From an uncultured Clostridia bacterium (GTDB lineage Bacteria > Bacillota > Clostridia > Christensenellales > Pumilibacteraceae), in contig CAMSYM010000001.1 of assembly GCA_947066105.1 (NCBI GenBank), forward strand, positions 186,001 through 250,000: a DNA stretch of 64,000 nt. Direction: 5' to 3'. The translations under genes were made by a program, and so were the position numbers. The notes under the pieces are model-generated. The model saw nothing but the letters and a program-made list of their open reading frames with translations, ran no database searches and was not told the DNA's origin. Below, one piece after another: positions 7,595 to 16,234 of the stretch (position 1 is its first letter; each line of letters begins with the position of its first letter).

Positions 7595-7726
7595 ATGGGC
7601 AAACGAGACACTCATCTTTTGGACGCCATAATTAAAGTGGCGTCTTTGGCAGGTTTTATTTTCGCATTATCATTTTTTAACGATGCAAGCGCCGCTACCG
7701 CGCTACGAAAAATATATAGGATATAA
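7595..7726 (+). CDS. 43-residue hydrophobic peptide
   Basis: The track ORF starts at 7511, but GGAGGT at 7582-7587 sits at ideal distance from the ATG at 7595, giving a 43-residue peptide. It has a basic start (MGKRDTHLL), one membrane-length hydrophobic stretch (IIKVASLAGFIFALSFF) and a basic end (LRKIYRI). It ends one base before the hsdS ATG, so translation may couple to hsdS. It resembles small membrane toxins or effector peptides in layout only. About 90 bases of untranslated sequence, including CCAC-ttagtc-GTGG, lie between the previous gene and its ribosome binding site. Confidence 0.5.
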   Translation: MGKRDTHLLDAIIKVASLAGFIFALSFFNDASAATALRKIYRI

Positions 7727-7727
7727 T

Positions 7728-9038
7728 ATGAAGCAAAATATACAAAAAAGGATAGACCAAATAAAAGCCAGACATATTCCCGATGGATATATACTAACAT
7801 TATCGGGGATATTTCCGTGTGATTGGGAGATTGATAAGAGTTTTTCTGATCTATTTTCTTTCCATAGTAACTTAGGAAAGTCCAGGGAAGAGTTGGGTGA
7901 CAATGGAGTATGTTATTTGCATTATGGTGATATGCATAGAAACTCATCATATATAGCTAAGTATTCTGACTATTTGCATGAACCAAAGTATGATATTAAT
8001 TTATTCGGTAAAGAAGATTTTTTGATGCAAGATGGGGATATCGCATTTCTTGATGCATCCGAAGATTTAGTGGGAACATCTAGAGCGGTTTTAATAGATA
8101 ACCCTGATAATGAACCGTTCATTGCTGGATTGCATACCATATTAGCTAAGGAAAAAGGTGAGGCTTTTTCAAAGTATTTTAAGCAATATATTACTATTTC
8201 GCAAGAGGTGCGGAGACAATTTCAGAGACTGGCAGTAGGTTTTAAAGTTTATGGTCTGAATAAGGATACGCTTGGATGGATAAGGGTATCATACCCTAAA
8301 AGCATTAAAGAGCAAGAAAAGATTGCACAAATTTTAATGACTTGGGATAAAGCAATCGAACTGCAAGAAAAATATATTAAGAAACTGAATCTAAATAAAA
8401 AGATTCTAATGCATTGTTTATTTAAGTCGAAAGGAAACTGGCGGTCTGAGAAATTGGAAAAATTAATTGTATTATTAACAAGTGGTGGAACTCCGACGAC
8501 GAGTAACAATGCTTACTTTAATGGCGATGTAATTTGGGTTTCCATAGATGATATGTCAAAGGCTGAAAAATATATAGATAACAGTTTGAGGAAATTGACC
8601 AATTTAGGGTTGGAAAATTCATCGGCAAAACTATTTCCAGCAGGTACAGTTTTATATGCAATGTATGCTTCAATAGGGAAAACTGCAATAGCAAAAGTTA
8701 GTTGTGCCACTAGTCAAGCCATATTGGGAATAGTAGTTGATGAGAACAAATTGGATAATGAGTATCTATATTATTATTTGTGCTATATTCAAGAAAGGAT
8801 TTTATTACAGGGACAAAAGGGAACGCAGTCGAATCTTAACAAAATGATTGTAAGTAAGTTCGATATAGATTTACCGTGCGTAAAAGGTGAAATAGATATT
8901 GGTAGACAGAAATTGATAGCCAAAATACTTTCTAATGCTGATGAAGGAATATTTTTACAAAATCGAAAACTTGAAAAATTGAAAGAACAGCGCAAGTCGT
9001 TACAGCAGTTATTATTAACCGGGATTGTCAGGGTATAA
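7728..9038 (+). CDS. hsdS: type I restriction specificity subunit
   Basis: A 436-residue HsdS with two target-recognition domains. The first spans roughly 15-205 and the second 230-420. Each is followed by a conserved helix: WDKAIELQEKYIKKLNLNKKIL and NRKLEKLKEQRKSLQQLLLTG, the usual Methylase_S spacer ends. The second domain carries SGGTPTTSNNAYFNGDVIWVSIDDM, typical of the family. The track start at 7683 is replaced by the ATG at 7728, just after the small hydrophobic ORF. It sets the DNA sequence recognised by the HsdM/HsdR complex. It overlaps the next gene by one base (TAATG). No inverted repeat linking it to the half-size gene at 5061 was seen. Confidence 0.93.
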   Translation: MKQNIQKRIDQIKARHIPDGYILTLSGIFPCDWEIDKSFSDLFSFHSNLGKSREELGDNGVCYLHYGDMHRNSSYIAKYSDYLHEPKYDINLFGKEDFLMQDGDIAFLDASEDLVGTSRAVLIDNPDNEPFIAGLHTILAKEKGEAFSKYFKQYITISQEVRRQFQRLAVGFKVYGLNKDTLGWIRVSYPKSIKEQEKIAQILMTWDKAIELQEKYIKKLNLNKKILMHCLFKSKGNWRSEKLEKLIVLLTSGGTPTTSNNAYFNGDVIWVSIDDMSKAEKYIDNSLRKLTNLGLENSSAKLFPAGTVLYAMYASIGKTAIAKVSCATSQAILGIVVDENKLDNEYLYYYLCYIQERILLQGQKGTQSNLNKMIVSKFDIDLPCVKGEIDIGRQKLIAKILSNADEGIFLQNRKLEKLKEQRKSLQQLLLTGIVRV

Positions 9039-10162
9039 TGAACGATAAAGAACAACGAGAAAAACTATATAAGGAACATTTGGACGAGATTTTCGGGATA
9101 AAACCTGTCGATGAATTTACGCAGGAAGATGTGGATAGGTGTCTTGAAAGACTGATAAGATGTATTCCTAATGATGGAAAGCTTTATAAGTATCGTTCCA
9201 TAGAAGATACTCAATTTTCATATGCGTTTGATGCCCTTTCAAAAGGATATTTGTGGATGGCGTCTGCAGACACACTTAACGACGATTTGGAAGCGACGTT
9301 ACAATATGATCCTGAAAAAAGCGTAAAGGAGCTACGTGATTATGTCTATTCTCATCCCGTTGAATTTGTTAAGTTCATATTTGAATTAAGCAACATAAAT
9401 ATCGGGTATGATTACAATGATTACCAAGCATACGAAATTGTGATGCAATGTATCGATAGGGAATCCGGTGAAATCAATGAGGATATTGCCGCCGGAACTT
9501 TAGTGGAAAAGTTTCACATTGCTTTTGAAAAAGCGGTGGACTACATAAATCAAGTTAACCTATTCGTTTCCGATATGTTAGCAAGAAATGAGCATCTTGC
9601 AAAAACATTTGCAAAGTCTCATTTAAGACTTAATGAAAATATGAGAAAAATGTCTTATATTTATTCAATGTCAGAATTGTTTGATTTAGACAATATGTGG
9701 TCATTATATGCAAATAACAATAAAGGTTTTTGTGTTGAATATGACTATCATAAAGTGAGAAATCTTGATTTTGAAACGCAAAGACGTCTTATAAATACTG
9801 TGCGGGTAATTTATAGCGAGAAATCCGACTATAGTTTTGTACCGACTGTTAAAATAGCATTTAATAAACACATAGATGATGACGAATCTTTACAAGCGAA
9901 TCGGACAACATTATTACAGCTTATTACTAAGTCCAAAAGTTGGGAAGCGGAAAAAGAGTGGCGGATTTTTTTATGTAATTTAGATAACGATAACAAACTA
10001 TTTGCCGATATCGTTTCCGCAATAATAATTGACGAAAGAGTTATTAAAACAAAAAATGCTCAAAAACTGATTAACCTTTGCAAACAAAAAGGATGGAGCA
10101 TAAAAATTAGGAAGAAAAATTATGTTGGCACAAAACACGAGTATGTTGAGTTAAAAGATTGA
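9038..10162 (+). CDS. DUF2971 family protein
   Basis: A 374-residue soluble protein of the DUF2971 type. It shows the YKYRSIED start of the domain, LWMASADTLNDDLEA, SMSELFDLDNMWSLYANNNKGFCVEYDY, and the family WEAEKEWRIFL near the end. The function of the family is not established; members are frequent beside restriction systems and other defence genes. It overlaps hsdS by TAATG and is 11 bases ahead of hsdR, so it is firmly embedded in the restriction operon. Confidence 0.75.
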   Translation: MNDKEQREKLYKEHLDEIFGIKPVDEFTQEDVDRCLERLIRCIPNDGKLYKYRSIEDTQFSYAFDALSKGYLWMASADTLNDDLEATLQYDPEKSVKELRDYVYSHPVEFVKFIFELSNINIGYDYNDYQAYEIVMQCIDRESGEINEDIAAGTLVEKFHIAFEKAVDYINQVNLFVSDMLARNEHLAKTFAKSHLRLNENMRKMSYIYSMSELFDLDNMWSLYANNNKGFCVEYDYHKVRNLDFETQRRLINTVRVIYSEKSDYSFVPTVKIAFNKHIDDDESLQANRTTLLQLITKSKSWEAEKEWRIFLCNLDNDNKLFADIVSAIIIDERVIKTKNAQKLINLCKQKGWSIKIRKKNYVGTKHEYVELKD

Positions 10163-10173
10163 CGAGGTGTATC

Positions 10174-13100
10174 ATGTTAAATCATCAAATTTTCAATGAA
10201 CGCCCTGAATGTCAGGATAGACTAGTAAACTTTCTGCAAAAGATGGGGTACACATATATCTCCCGAAGCGAGGCTGAACAAAAACGTGGGAGCTTGTCCA
10301 AGGTTATATTTACGGACGAGCTTATCCGCTTTTTAAAAATGCAGACGTATCGCTACAAAGGTTATGAATTTCAGTTTTCTGCCGAATCGATTTCCCGCGC
10401 TGTCAATGCGTTGGATGCTTCATTATTGCAAGGACTGTCATTGGCAAGCAAAGAAATTTATAATCTTATTACGCTCGGTATAAGCCTTGAAGAGACTATC
10501 ACCATAGATAAGGATGTGCCTGCACGTCAATCGTTTGATTTATCTTATATTGATTTTGAAAATCCTGCAAATAACATTTGGCAGGTTACGGAAGAATTCA
10601 GTGTAGAGCGTACCAACGGTCAATACGCGCGTCCTGATGTTGTAATCATGGTCAACGGAATACCGCTTGTCGTTATAGAGTGCAAAAAATCGGGGGTTGA
10701 CGTAAAAGAAGGCGTACTCCAAAATGTGCGTAATATGGGGCCTGATTATATTCCACACTTGTTCAAATATGCGCAACTTGTTATGGCAATAAATCCGAAT
10801 AAAGTTTTGTACGGCACTTGCGGAACGACATCGGATTATTTTGTTGAATGGCGTGAAGAAGAAACGGAATGGCAAAAAGAAATTTGTCAAAAGTGTTCAC
10901 CCAACGGACAGATTTTGGAGCAAGATAGAATAGCTGCTTCTTTACTTGACAAAAGAAGATTGTTAAGCTTAATTCGAGATTTTATTTTGTATGACAATAA
11001 TATCAAAAAAATCGCTCGGCATCAGCAGTTTTTTGCCGTTAATAAAACCATAAACAGAATAAACGGCGGTGACGGAAGTGATTCAACGGGCGGCGTAATA
11101 TGGCATACGCAGGGTAGCGGCAAAAGCCTTACCATGGTGTTGCTTGTCAAAAAAATTCAGCGCGAAAAAATGGCAGAACATCCGAGATTCATTATTGTCA
11201 CAGACCGCATCAATTTGGATAAACAAATTCGAGATAACTTTGCTCATACGCAAATGGAACCTACAAGGGCAAAGACCGGGATCGGGCTAAAGACGCTGCT
11301 AAAAGATAAAAGCAATATTGTTATAACCACTTTAATTAATAAGTTTGAAACGGTATGTAAAAATCGTTATCTTGAGCAGGATAGCGATAGGTTTTATGTG
11401 CTTGTAGACGAGGCGCATCGCTCACAATATAGCGCTATGTATAACTATATGTGCGAAGTTTTACCTAACGCAACTTTTATAGCTTTCACGGGAACACCGC
11501 TAATTGCGAAAACAAAAAAGAACACTTACAAGAAATTTGGACAATCAATTCATAGTTATACAATGAAGCGTTCTATAGAGGATGGTATTACCGTGCCGAT
11601 AGTCTATGAGGGTAGAAAGGTTAAGCAGAACGATCCTTCGGAAGCAATAAACGCCTTATTTGAAAAATTAACGTTAGGATTGCCTGAGAAAACAAAAAAG
11701 GAGTTGAAGCAAAAATATAGTCGTTTTTCAAAGTTGGCCGAAGCAAGCAGTCGTATCAACCTCATTGCTTTTGACATTTTTGATCACTTTGAGAATTATT
11801 GCAAGCCTAAAAAACTTAAAGCCATGGTGGTATGTTCTTCGCGAGCGACGGCAGTTGAAATGTATAACATATTATCAAGCATGCCAGGGAACATCGTTAA
11901 TCCTCGTGTCGTAATTACATTTGGGGATAAGCGAGAGGGGGATGATGACGATAGCCGTCCCGAAGCACTGAAAAAGATTGCCGATTATCACGAAAAAAGA
12001 GTTAAACCGCTTTTTGGTGATAATGATGAGAAGTATACGGAAACAGTATGCGATGATTTTAAAAATCCGGAAGGCGATATCAATATGCTTATTGTCAAGG
12101 ACATGCTACTTACTGGGTTTGATGCACCGGTTGCAGGCGTATTGTATGTAGACAAGTCTCTTAAAGAACACAATTTATTGCAATCTATTGCAAGAGTAAA
12201 TCGCATATATAAAGGAAAGGACTTTGGGCTTGTCGTTGATTATTGGGGAATATTTTCAAATCTTAGGTCGGCAATAGACCTGTATGATGATGTCGAGTCG
12301 GAAATGAATCAGTATGATGTCAATGATATTGATAGTGCGATTTTGGGACCCGTTGATGAGAAGAACAAGCTTGAAGTAGCACACGGCGAATTGGTGGCAA
12401 TGTTTGATGGATTATCTGATTCCTCTTCTTCAGATGATTGGCAAATGAGACTTGCCGATGAAATTAAGCGCAATGAGTTCTATGAAAAGCTGAAAACATT
12501 TGCCAACTTGTTAAATTTGGCTTTGTGCAATAGGGCAATTTTTGTAGAGGTAGGTATTGATAAAATAGAATCATATAAAAAGAGCTATTTGTTTTTTAAT
12601 AAATTGAGAAGGAGCGTTATTGAGAGATTTGATAATACTATTGATGCGTCAAAATACGAAGACGGTATAAGAAAGCTTATTAATACATTTGTAAATGCAA
12701 CGGAAATCCAAATTAAAGTAGAGCCGGTATTTATTGGCGATGAAAAGGCAATGAAGAGACTTTTGGAAAGTAATGATTCAAGCAACGTAAAGGCTGATAA
12801 AATAAAGACTCGTATTGAATCAGAATTAAAACAGATACGATATGACGATCCGCTTATTTTTGAAGAGTTTTCTACTAAAATAAAAAAGACCTTGGCGGAA
12901 TACGATCTATCAAGGGACGGCGACAAGTATTTACAGAATATGCTTAGTCTTGCCGATGATTTTAAAAATGGTCGGTTAACGAGAGATTATCCGACATCTA
13001 TTGCTTCTGACAGTGATGCTAAAGCATTTTATGGTGCAGTTGTAACCATTCTTCGAGAAAAGCAACTATTTGATATTTCTATTGAAATCGAGGAAATAAT

Positions 13101-13317
13101 TGCGAATTTATCTCAGGAAATAAAACTCGTAATAACAGATAATGCCAAAAGAGATTGGAAACACAACGAAGTTGTACACAAACAAATGCATAGAGCTCTT
13201 GATGACTGTTTGTTTGATATGTTCGAACAGGTTGACGTTACTATTGATAACACGAATATCAAGGTGCTTGATTTGATTATCGATGAGATTATGAAAGTAG
13301 CGGTTGCAAGATATTAA
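10174..13317 (+). CDS. hsdR: type I restriction endonuclease subunit R
   Basis: A 1047-residue HsdR of normal length. The N-terminal HSDR_N nuclease has PDVVIMVNGIPLVVIECKKS (about 153-172), the D...E-x-K core. The SF2 translocase follows: Walker A TQGSGKS (about 312), DEAH in LVDEAHRSQYS (about 411), motif III FTGTPL, and helicase C-terminal TGFDAPVAGVLYVDKSL and ARVNRIYKGK. The C-terminal 350 residues are helical and probably bind HsdM. The ATG at 10174 with GAGGTG upstream is preferred to the TTG at 10159. It cuts unmodified DNA after translocation. All key motifs are intact, so the enzyme is probably active. Confidence 0.95.
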   Translation: MLNHQIFNERPECQDRLVNFLQKMGYTYISRSEAEQKRGSLSKVIFTDELIRFLKMQTYRYKGYEFQFSAESISRAVNALDASLLQGLSLASKEIYNLITLGISLEETITIDKDVPARQSFDLSYIDFENPANNIWQVTEEFSVERTNGQYARPDVVIMVNGIPLVVIECKKSGVDVKEGVLQNVRNMGPDYIPHLFKYAQLVMAINPNKVLYGTCGTTSDYFVEWREEETEWQKEICQKCSPNGQILEQDRIAASLLDKRRLLSLIRDFILYDNNIKKIARHQQFFAVNKTINRINGGDGSDSTGGVIWHTQGSGKSLTMVLLVKKIQREKMAEHPRFIIVTDRINLDKQIRDNFAHTQMEPTRAKTGIGLKTLLKDKSNIVITTLINKFETVCKNRYLEQDSDRFYVLVDEAHRSQYSAMYNYMCEVLPNATFIAFTGTPLIAKTKKNTYKKFGQSIHSYTMKRSIEDGITVPIVYEGRKVKQNDPSEAINALFEKLTLGLPEKTKKELKQKYSRFSKLAEASSRINLIAFDIFDHFENYCKPKKLKAMVVCSSRATAVEMYNILSSMPGNIVNPRVVITFGDKREGDDDDSRPEALKKIADYHEKRVKPLFGDNDEKYTETVCDDFKNPEGDINMLIVKDMLLTGFDAPVAGVLYVDKSLKEHNLLQSIARVNRIYKGKDFGLVVDYWGIFSNLRSAIDLYDDVESEMNQYDVNDIDSAILGPVDEKNKLEVAHGELVAMFDGLSDSSSSDDWQMRLADEIKRNEFYEKLKTFANLLNLALCNRAIFVEVGIDKIESYKKSYLFFNKLRRSVIERFDNTIDASKYEDGIRKLINTFVNATEIQIKVEPVFIGDEKAMKRLLESNDSSNVKADKIKTRIESELKQIRYDDPLIFEEFSTKIKKTLAEYDLSRDGDKYLQNMLSLADDFKNGRLTRDYPTSIASDSDAKAFYGAVVTILREKQLFDISIEIEEIIANLSQEIKLVITDNAKRDWKHNEVVHKQMHRALDDCLFDMFEQVDVTIDNTNIKVLDLIIDEIMKVAVARY

Positions 13318-13318
13318 T

Positions 13319-14047
13319 ATGACAATTATAACACTATATTTAGGTAAGATTAATGGAACGATAAGCGTTAAAATATTACGCAAAAGTATAAAAAACGTTC
13401 ACTTGAAAGTATTTAGAAATTATGACGTTGTATTGTCTGTTCCAGAAAATGTTCCGGAAGAATGGATAATCGAATTTTTGACGAAAAGGACAAAGTGGAT
13501 TGATACTCAAATTACTAAATATAAGCTTGCTAGCGGCGCGAATAACTTAGATGTTATCAAAAACGGAACATCTATACAGATGCTTGGCAAAGATTTGAGA
13601 TTGCATATTGCCTTGTCTCTAAGAAACAGTATTGACATAGATGAAAAAAAGATAACATTATATGTTCGTAATGCAAACAATTCTAAAGAAGTGACAAAAT
13701 GTTTTGGAAAGTGGTGGCGAGATCAGGCATATCGGATATTCGATTCGGAAATAGAAACGATTTATAATAAAGTTATCAAAAAGTATGATATTCCCAGACC
13801 ATCTCTATATGTAAGAAAAATGAAAACAATGTGGGGGAGTTGCTCGCCTAAATTAAATAAAATAACACTTAATGAAGCTTTGTTGAAAGCAAATATTCGG
13901 TGTATTCAATATGTTATTTTGCATGAACTTTCCCATTTATTGTATGAAAATCATAACAGTAAGTTCTATGATTTTTTGACTATACATATGCCGGATTGGC
14001 AAGAGCGTAAAAAACAACTTGATAATGAAGTGGTACAAGGACTATAA
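13319..14047 (+). CDS. YgjP-type M48-like metallopeptidase
   Basis: A 242-residue protein of the YgjP/DUF45 family. The zinc site is HELSHLLYENHNSKFY (about 200-215), i.e. HExxH with a downstream His, and is preceded by the family MKTMWGSCSPKLNKITLN. The N-terminal half carries the SVKILRKSIKNVHLKVF strands usual here. The ATG at 13319 lies one base after the hsdR stop. The family is often found at the end of type I restriction loci; whether it processes HsdR or another protein is not known. It is the last gene of the operon. Confidence 0.85.
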   Translation: MTIITLYLGKINGTISVKILRKSIKNVHLKVFRNYDVVLSVPENVPEEWIIEFLTKRTKWIDTQITKYKLASGANNLDVIKNGTSIQMLGKDLRLHIALSLRNSIDIDEKKITLYVRNANNSKEVTKCFGKWWRDQAYRIFDSEIETIYNKVIKKYDIPRPSLYVRKMKTMWGSCSPKLNKITLNEALLKANIRCIQYVILHELSHLLYENHNSKFYDFLTIHMPDWQERKKQLDNEVVQGL

Positions 14048-14270
14048 ACAATTATATTATTTAGCAATTTTTATTGTGTTAGTGTTAAGCGAAGAGGAGT
14101 CAGAACTGTTGAGGACGGAAGCGCAGAGTTTGCTTCAAGTGCGGAGTTCGCAAAATATAAAAAAGTATAAATTCTCCTAACCAATTATTAGTAAAGCGTT
14201 AGAATATATCGCTAATGGATACCAAAGTGAAGGGGAAATGGACCGAACTAGATGTGCTGAACAAGATAAA
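14048..14270 (+). other. gene-poor stretch with possible coding remnants
   Basis: About 220 bases with no complete gene. Two short open stretches read like protein ends: one in the YgjP frame after its stop (RTVEDGSAEFASSAEFAKYK, ending near 14170), and another from about 14196 to the TGA at 14277 (ALEYIANGYQSEGEMDRTRC). Neither has a start signal. They may be remnants of genes lost when the island was assembled, or chance. Confidence 0.3.
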
Positions 14271-14271
14271 C

Positions 14272-14305
14272 TAGGGTGATTCATTACGAATCACCCTATC
14301 TTTTT
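14272..14305 (+). terminator. rho-independent terminator at end of restriction operon region
   Basis: TAGGGTGATTC / GAATCACCCTA, a perfect 11-bp stem with a five-base loop, followed by TCTTTTTT. Confidence 0.9.
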
Positions 14306-14336
14306 TGCTAAAAACCAAAAATCTACATTATTATGC

Positions 14337-14364
14337 TTGCAATTATTATAATTTGGAGTATAAT
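14337..14364 (+). promoter_or_regulatory. promoter for the ATPase gene
   Basis: TTGCAA (14337-14342), a 16-base spacer and a perfect TATAAT (14359-14364), about 30 bases before the ATPase start. Confidence 0.65.
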
Positions 14365-14392
14365 ATTAATGTAAGACTTTGAGAGGTGAAAC

Positions 14393-15790
14393 ATGGATAA
14401 GTTTATCAATCGAATTCAAGAGATGAAAACATTAGAAGAACAGTATAACATGCCGTCTTCTTCTATGGTTATACTTTACGGAAGAAGACGTGTAGGAAAG
14501 ACCTCACTTATATGCGAGTTTCTCAGAAAGCACAGCGACAATATTTATTTTCTTGCGACAGAAGAGTCGGAAGCACTTAATCTTAAGGCATTCAAAGAGC
14601 AGGTGTCCGAATATATAGGAAATGATCTTTTAAGGTCGGCAAACGTAGACTGGCTTACCGTCTTTAAACTTCTTACCGAACATAAGACTCAAACGAAAAA
14701 AGTAATTGTAATTGATGAGTTCCAATATATTGGTGAAGACAATAATGCCTTCCCATCCATTATGCAAAAAGTGTGGGATACATTGTTGAAAGATGCAAAT
14801 ATAATGCTCATTCTATGCGGCTCGTTAATAACGCTTATGAAACGTCAAACATTGGATTATGGCAGTCCACTATATGGAAGACGCACTGCGCAAATCAAGC
14901 TAAAGCAAATTCCGTTTAAGTATTACGGTGAATTTATGGAGGGGAAGTCAAACAATGAGCTTCTTCAGTTTTACGCAGTGACCGGAGGCGTCCCTAAGTA
15001 TATCGAAAGTTTTTTGGGTATTGAAGATTTATACGCTGGAATTGAAAAGCGTATCTTAAATACGCAAAGCTACCTTTATGAAGAACCGTACTTTCTCTTG
15101 CAAAAAGAAGTGAGTGAAATCGGGAGCTATTTTTCATTGATAAAAGCAATAGCAATGGGAAACAGAAAACTTTCGGAAATAGCAGCTAATATCGAAGTAA
15201 AACAAACAAGTCTTACGAAGTACTTAAAGACACTTATCGACCTTGATTTAATCGAAAGAGAAGTGCCAGTAACCGAATCCAATCCCGAAAAAAGCAAGAG
15301 TGGGCTTTACAAAATTAAAGATAACTTTATTGCTTTTTGGTTTAAGTTTGTTTATCCATACCGTGCATATCTTGAGAAGGGCGAAACGCAATTTGTTTTA
15401 TCGAAAATTAAAAAAGGATTTATTCAAAACTTTGCGTCATATGTTTATGAAGATGTATGCAGAGAAAGGATGTGGGAACTTTCGGCAAACAATTTTTGGA
15501 ACTACCACCTCGATAGAGTAGGGAGATATTGGGGAAGTAAAGCAGACGAGACGGATATCGTCGCCATTGATTCAGTTGGCAAGAATCTTGTTTTAGGTGA
15601 ATGCAAATATTCCACATCGGCGAAGGGATTGTCCGTCCTGCACGGATTGCAGGAAAGAGCAGAGTCATTACAAACTCTTACGGGAGCCGAGAATGTTGAA
15701 TATATCATTTTTAATACTGCAGGCTTTTCGCAAGGACTTAAAGATGAAGCGGAAAAGAATCCAAGCGTAAAACTGGTAGACAAACTTTAA
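14393..15790 (+). CDS. archaeal-type ATPase with DUF234 C-terminus
   Basis: A 465-residue protein of the archaeal ATPase family common in mobile islands. It has Walker A GRRRVGKTSL (about 27-36), Walker B VIVIDEFQYI (about 104-113), a sensor-like ILCGSLITLM, and a winged-helix part (RKLSEIAANIEVKQTSLTKYLKTL, about 262-285). The C-terminal DUF234 region has ADETDIVAIDSVGKNLVLGE followed by CKYS, a D...E-x-K arrangement of PD-(D/E)xK nucleases. It starts after GAGAGGTG. Nine bases after its stop begins micro-ORF B. A role in defence, partitioning or element maintenance is possible; the family has no firm function. Confidence 0.85.
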   Translation: MDKFINRIQEMKTLEEQYNMPSSSMVILYGRRRVGKTSLICEFLRKHSDNIYFLATEESEALNLKAFKEQVSEYIGNDLLRSANVDWLTVFKLLTEHKTQTKKVIVIDEFQYIGEDNNAFPSIMQKVWDTLLKDANIMLILCGSLITLMKRQTLDYGSPLYGRRTAQIKLKQIPFKYYGEFMEGKSNNELLQFYAVTGGVPKYIESFLGIEDLYAGIEKRILNTQSYLYEEPYFLLQKEVSEIGSYFSLIKAIAMGNRKLSEIAANIEVKQTSLTKYLKTLIDLDLIEREVPVTESNPEKSKSGLYKIKDNFIAFWFKFVYPYRAYLEKGETQFVLSKIKKGFIQNFASYVYEDVCRERMWELSANNFWNYHLDRVGRYWGSKADETDIVAIDSVGKNLVLGECKYSTSAKGLSVLHGLQERAESLQTLTGAENVEYIIFNTAGFSQGLKDEAEKNPSVKLVDKL

Positions 15791-15799
15791 TATATACTC

Positions 15800-15898
15800 A
15801 TGATAAGAAAGTACATTACAATTATTAAAATTCAAAAAGTGGGTGACCCCCGAATACACACGGTGGTACAAGCGAATATCAAAAATCCGAGAAAGTAA
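15800..15898 (+). CDS. conserved 32-residue micro-ORF, copy B
   Basis: Second copy of the micro-ORF at 2164-2244. It starts nine bases after the ATPase stop and encodes 32 residues, MIRKYITIIK followed by the shared QKVGDPRIHTVVQANIKN and NPRK. No good ribosome binding site precedes it, so translation may depend on the upstream gene. The N-terminal residues differ completely from copy A, while the last 22 are the same apart from Val/Ile at the first position. A terminator follows 40 bases after the stop, as at copy A. Function unknown. Confidence 0.6.
   Translation: MIRKYITIIKIQKVGDPRIHTVVQANIKNPRK
15825..15898 (+). repeat. direct repeat, right copy (pairs with 2171-2244)
   Basis: Same orientation as the left copy, 59 of 69 bases identical over the shared coding part. 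It lies at the transition from the AT-rich island to the GC-richer core operon. Confidence 0.75.
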
Positions 15899-15937
15899 TA
15901 GCGGATCGGTCGTTATCCGACAGTGATGTAATATGAT

Positions 15938-15975
15938 ATAAGGCTTATTCCATAAAGGAGTAAGCCTTATTTGTA
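15938..15975 (+). terminator. terminator after micro-ORF B
   Basis: ATAAGGCTTATTC / GAGTAAGCCTTAT stem with a seven-base loop and TTGTATT tail. It seals the island from the dgt operon. Confidence 0.75.
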
Positions 15976-16060
15976 TTATGTATTTACTCGGTCGTGCTTA
16001 TTGTTCGATAGTATATCGCAAGAACAAATCGTTTATTTGCGTATTTGTGCGATATAATTA

Positions 16061-16089
16061 TTGACATTATTTGCTAAAAGTGTTAAAAT
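16061..16089 (+). promoter_or_regulatory. promoter of dgt-dnaG-rpoD operon
   Basis: TTGACA (16061-16066), a 17-base spacer and TAAAAT (16084-16089). A GGGAGGTG purine run at 16100 lacks a following start codon. The leader to the dgt start is about 140 nt. Confidence 0.75.
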
Positions 16090-16234
16090 ACAACTACTTT
16101 TTGGGAGGTGTAACACTCGATACATATCACACGGGGTGCATATATAATAGAACGGTTGTTTTTCAAGGCGGTTAAAAGCTTTGTCAAAAGATTTTCGGGA
16201 CGGTGTTTCGGTCGTGCCCGATTTTGGAGTGTGT

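Noticed and set aside
5061-9038. Phase-variable hsdS inversion
   Set aside because: No inverted repeats shared by the two specificity genes were seen, and both genes point the same way. The recombinase at 2507 is a large integrase, not an invertase.
2171-15898. The two repeats as a non-coding structured RNA
   Set aside because: Differences fall almost only at silent codon positions and no shared stem spans them; a coding explanation is simpler.
1-15900. Prophage
   Set aside because: No capsid, terminase, portal, tail or lysis gene is present; contents are recombinase plus defence genes.
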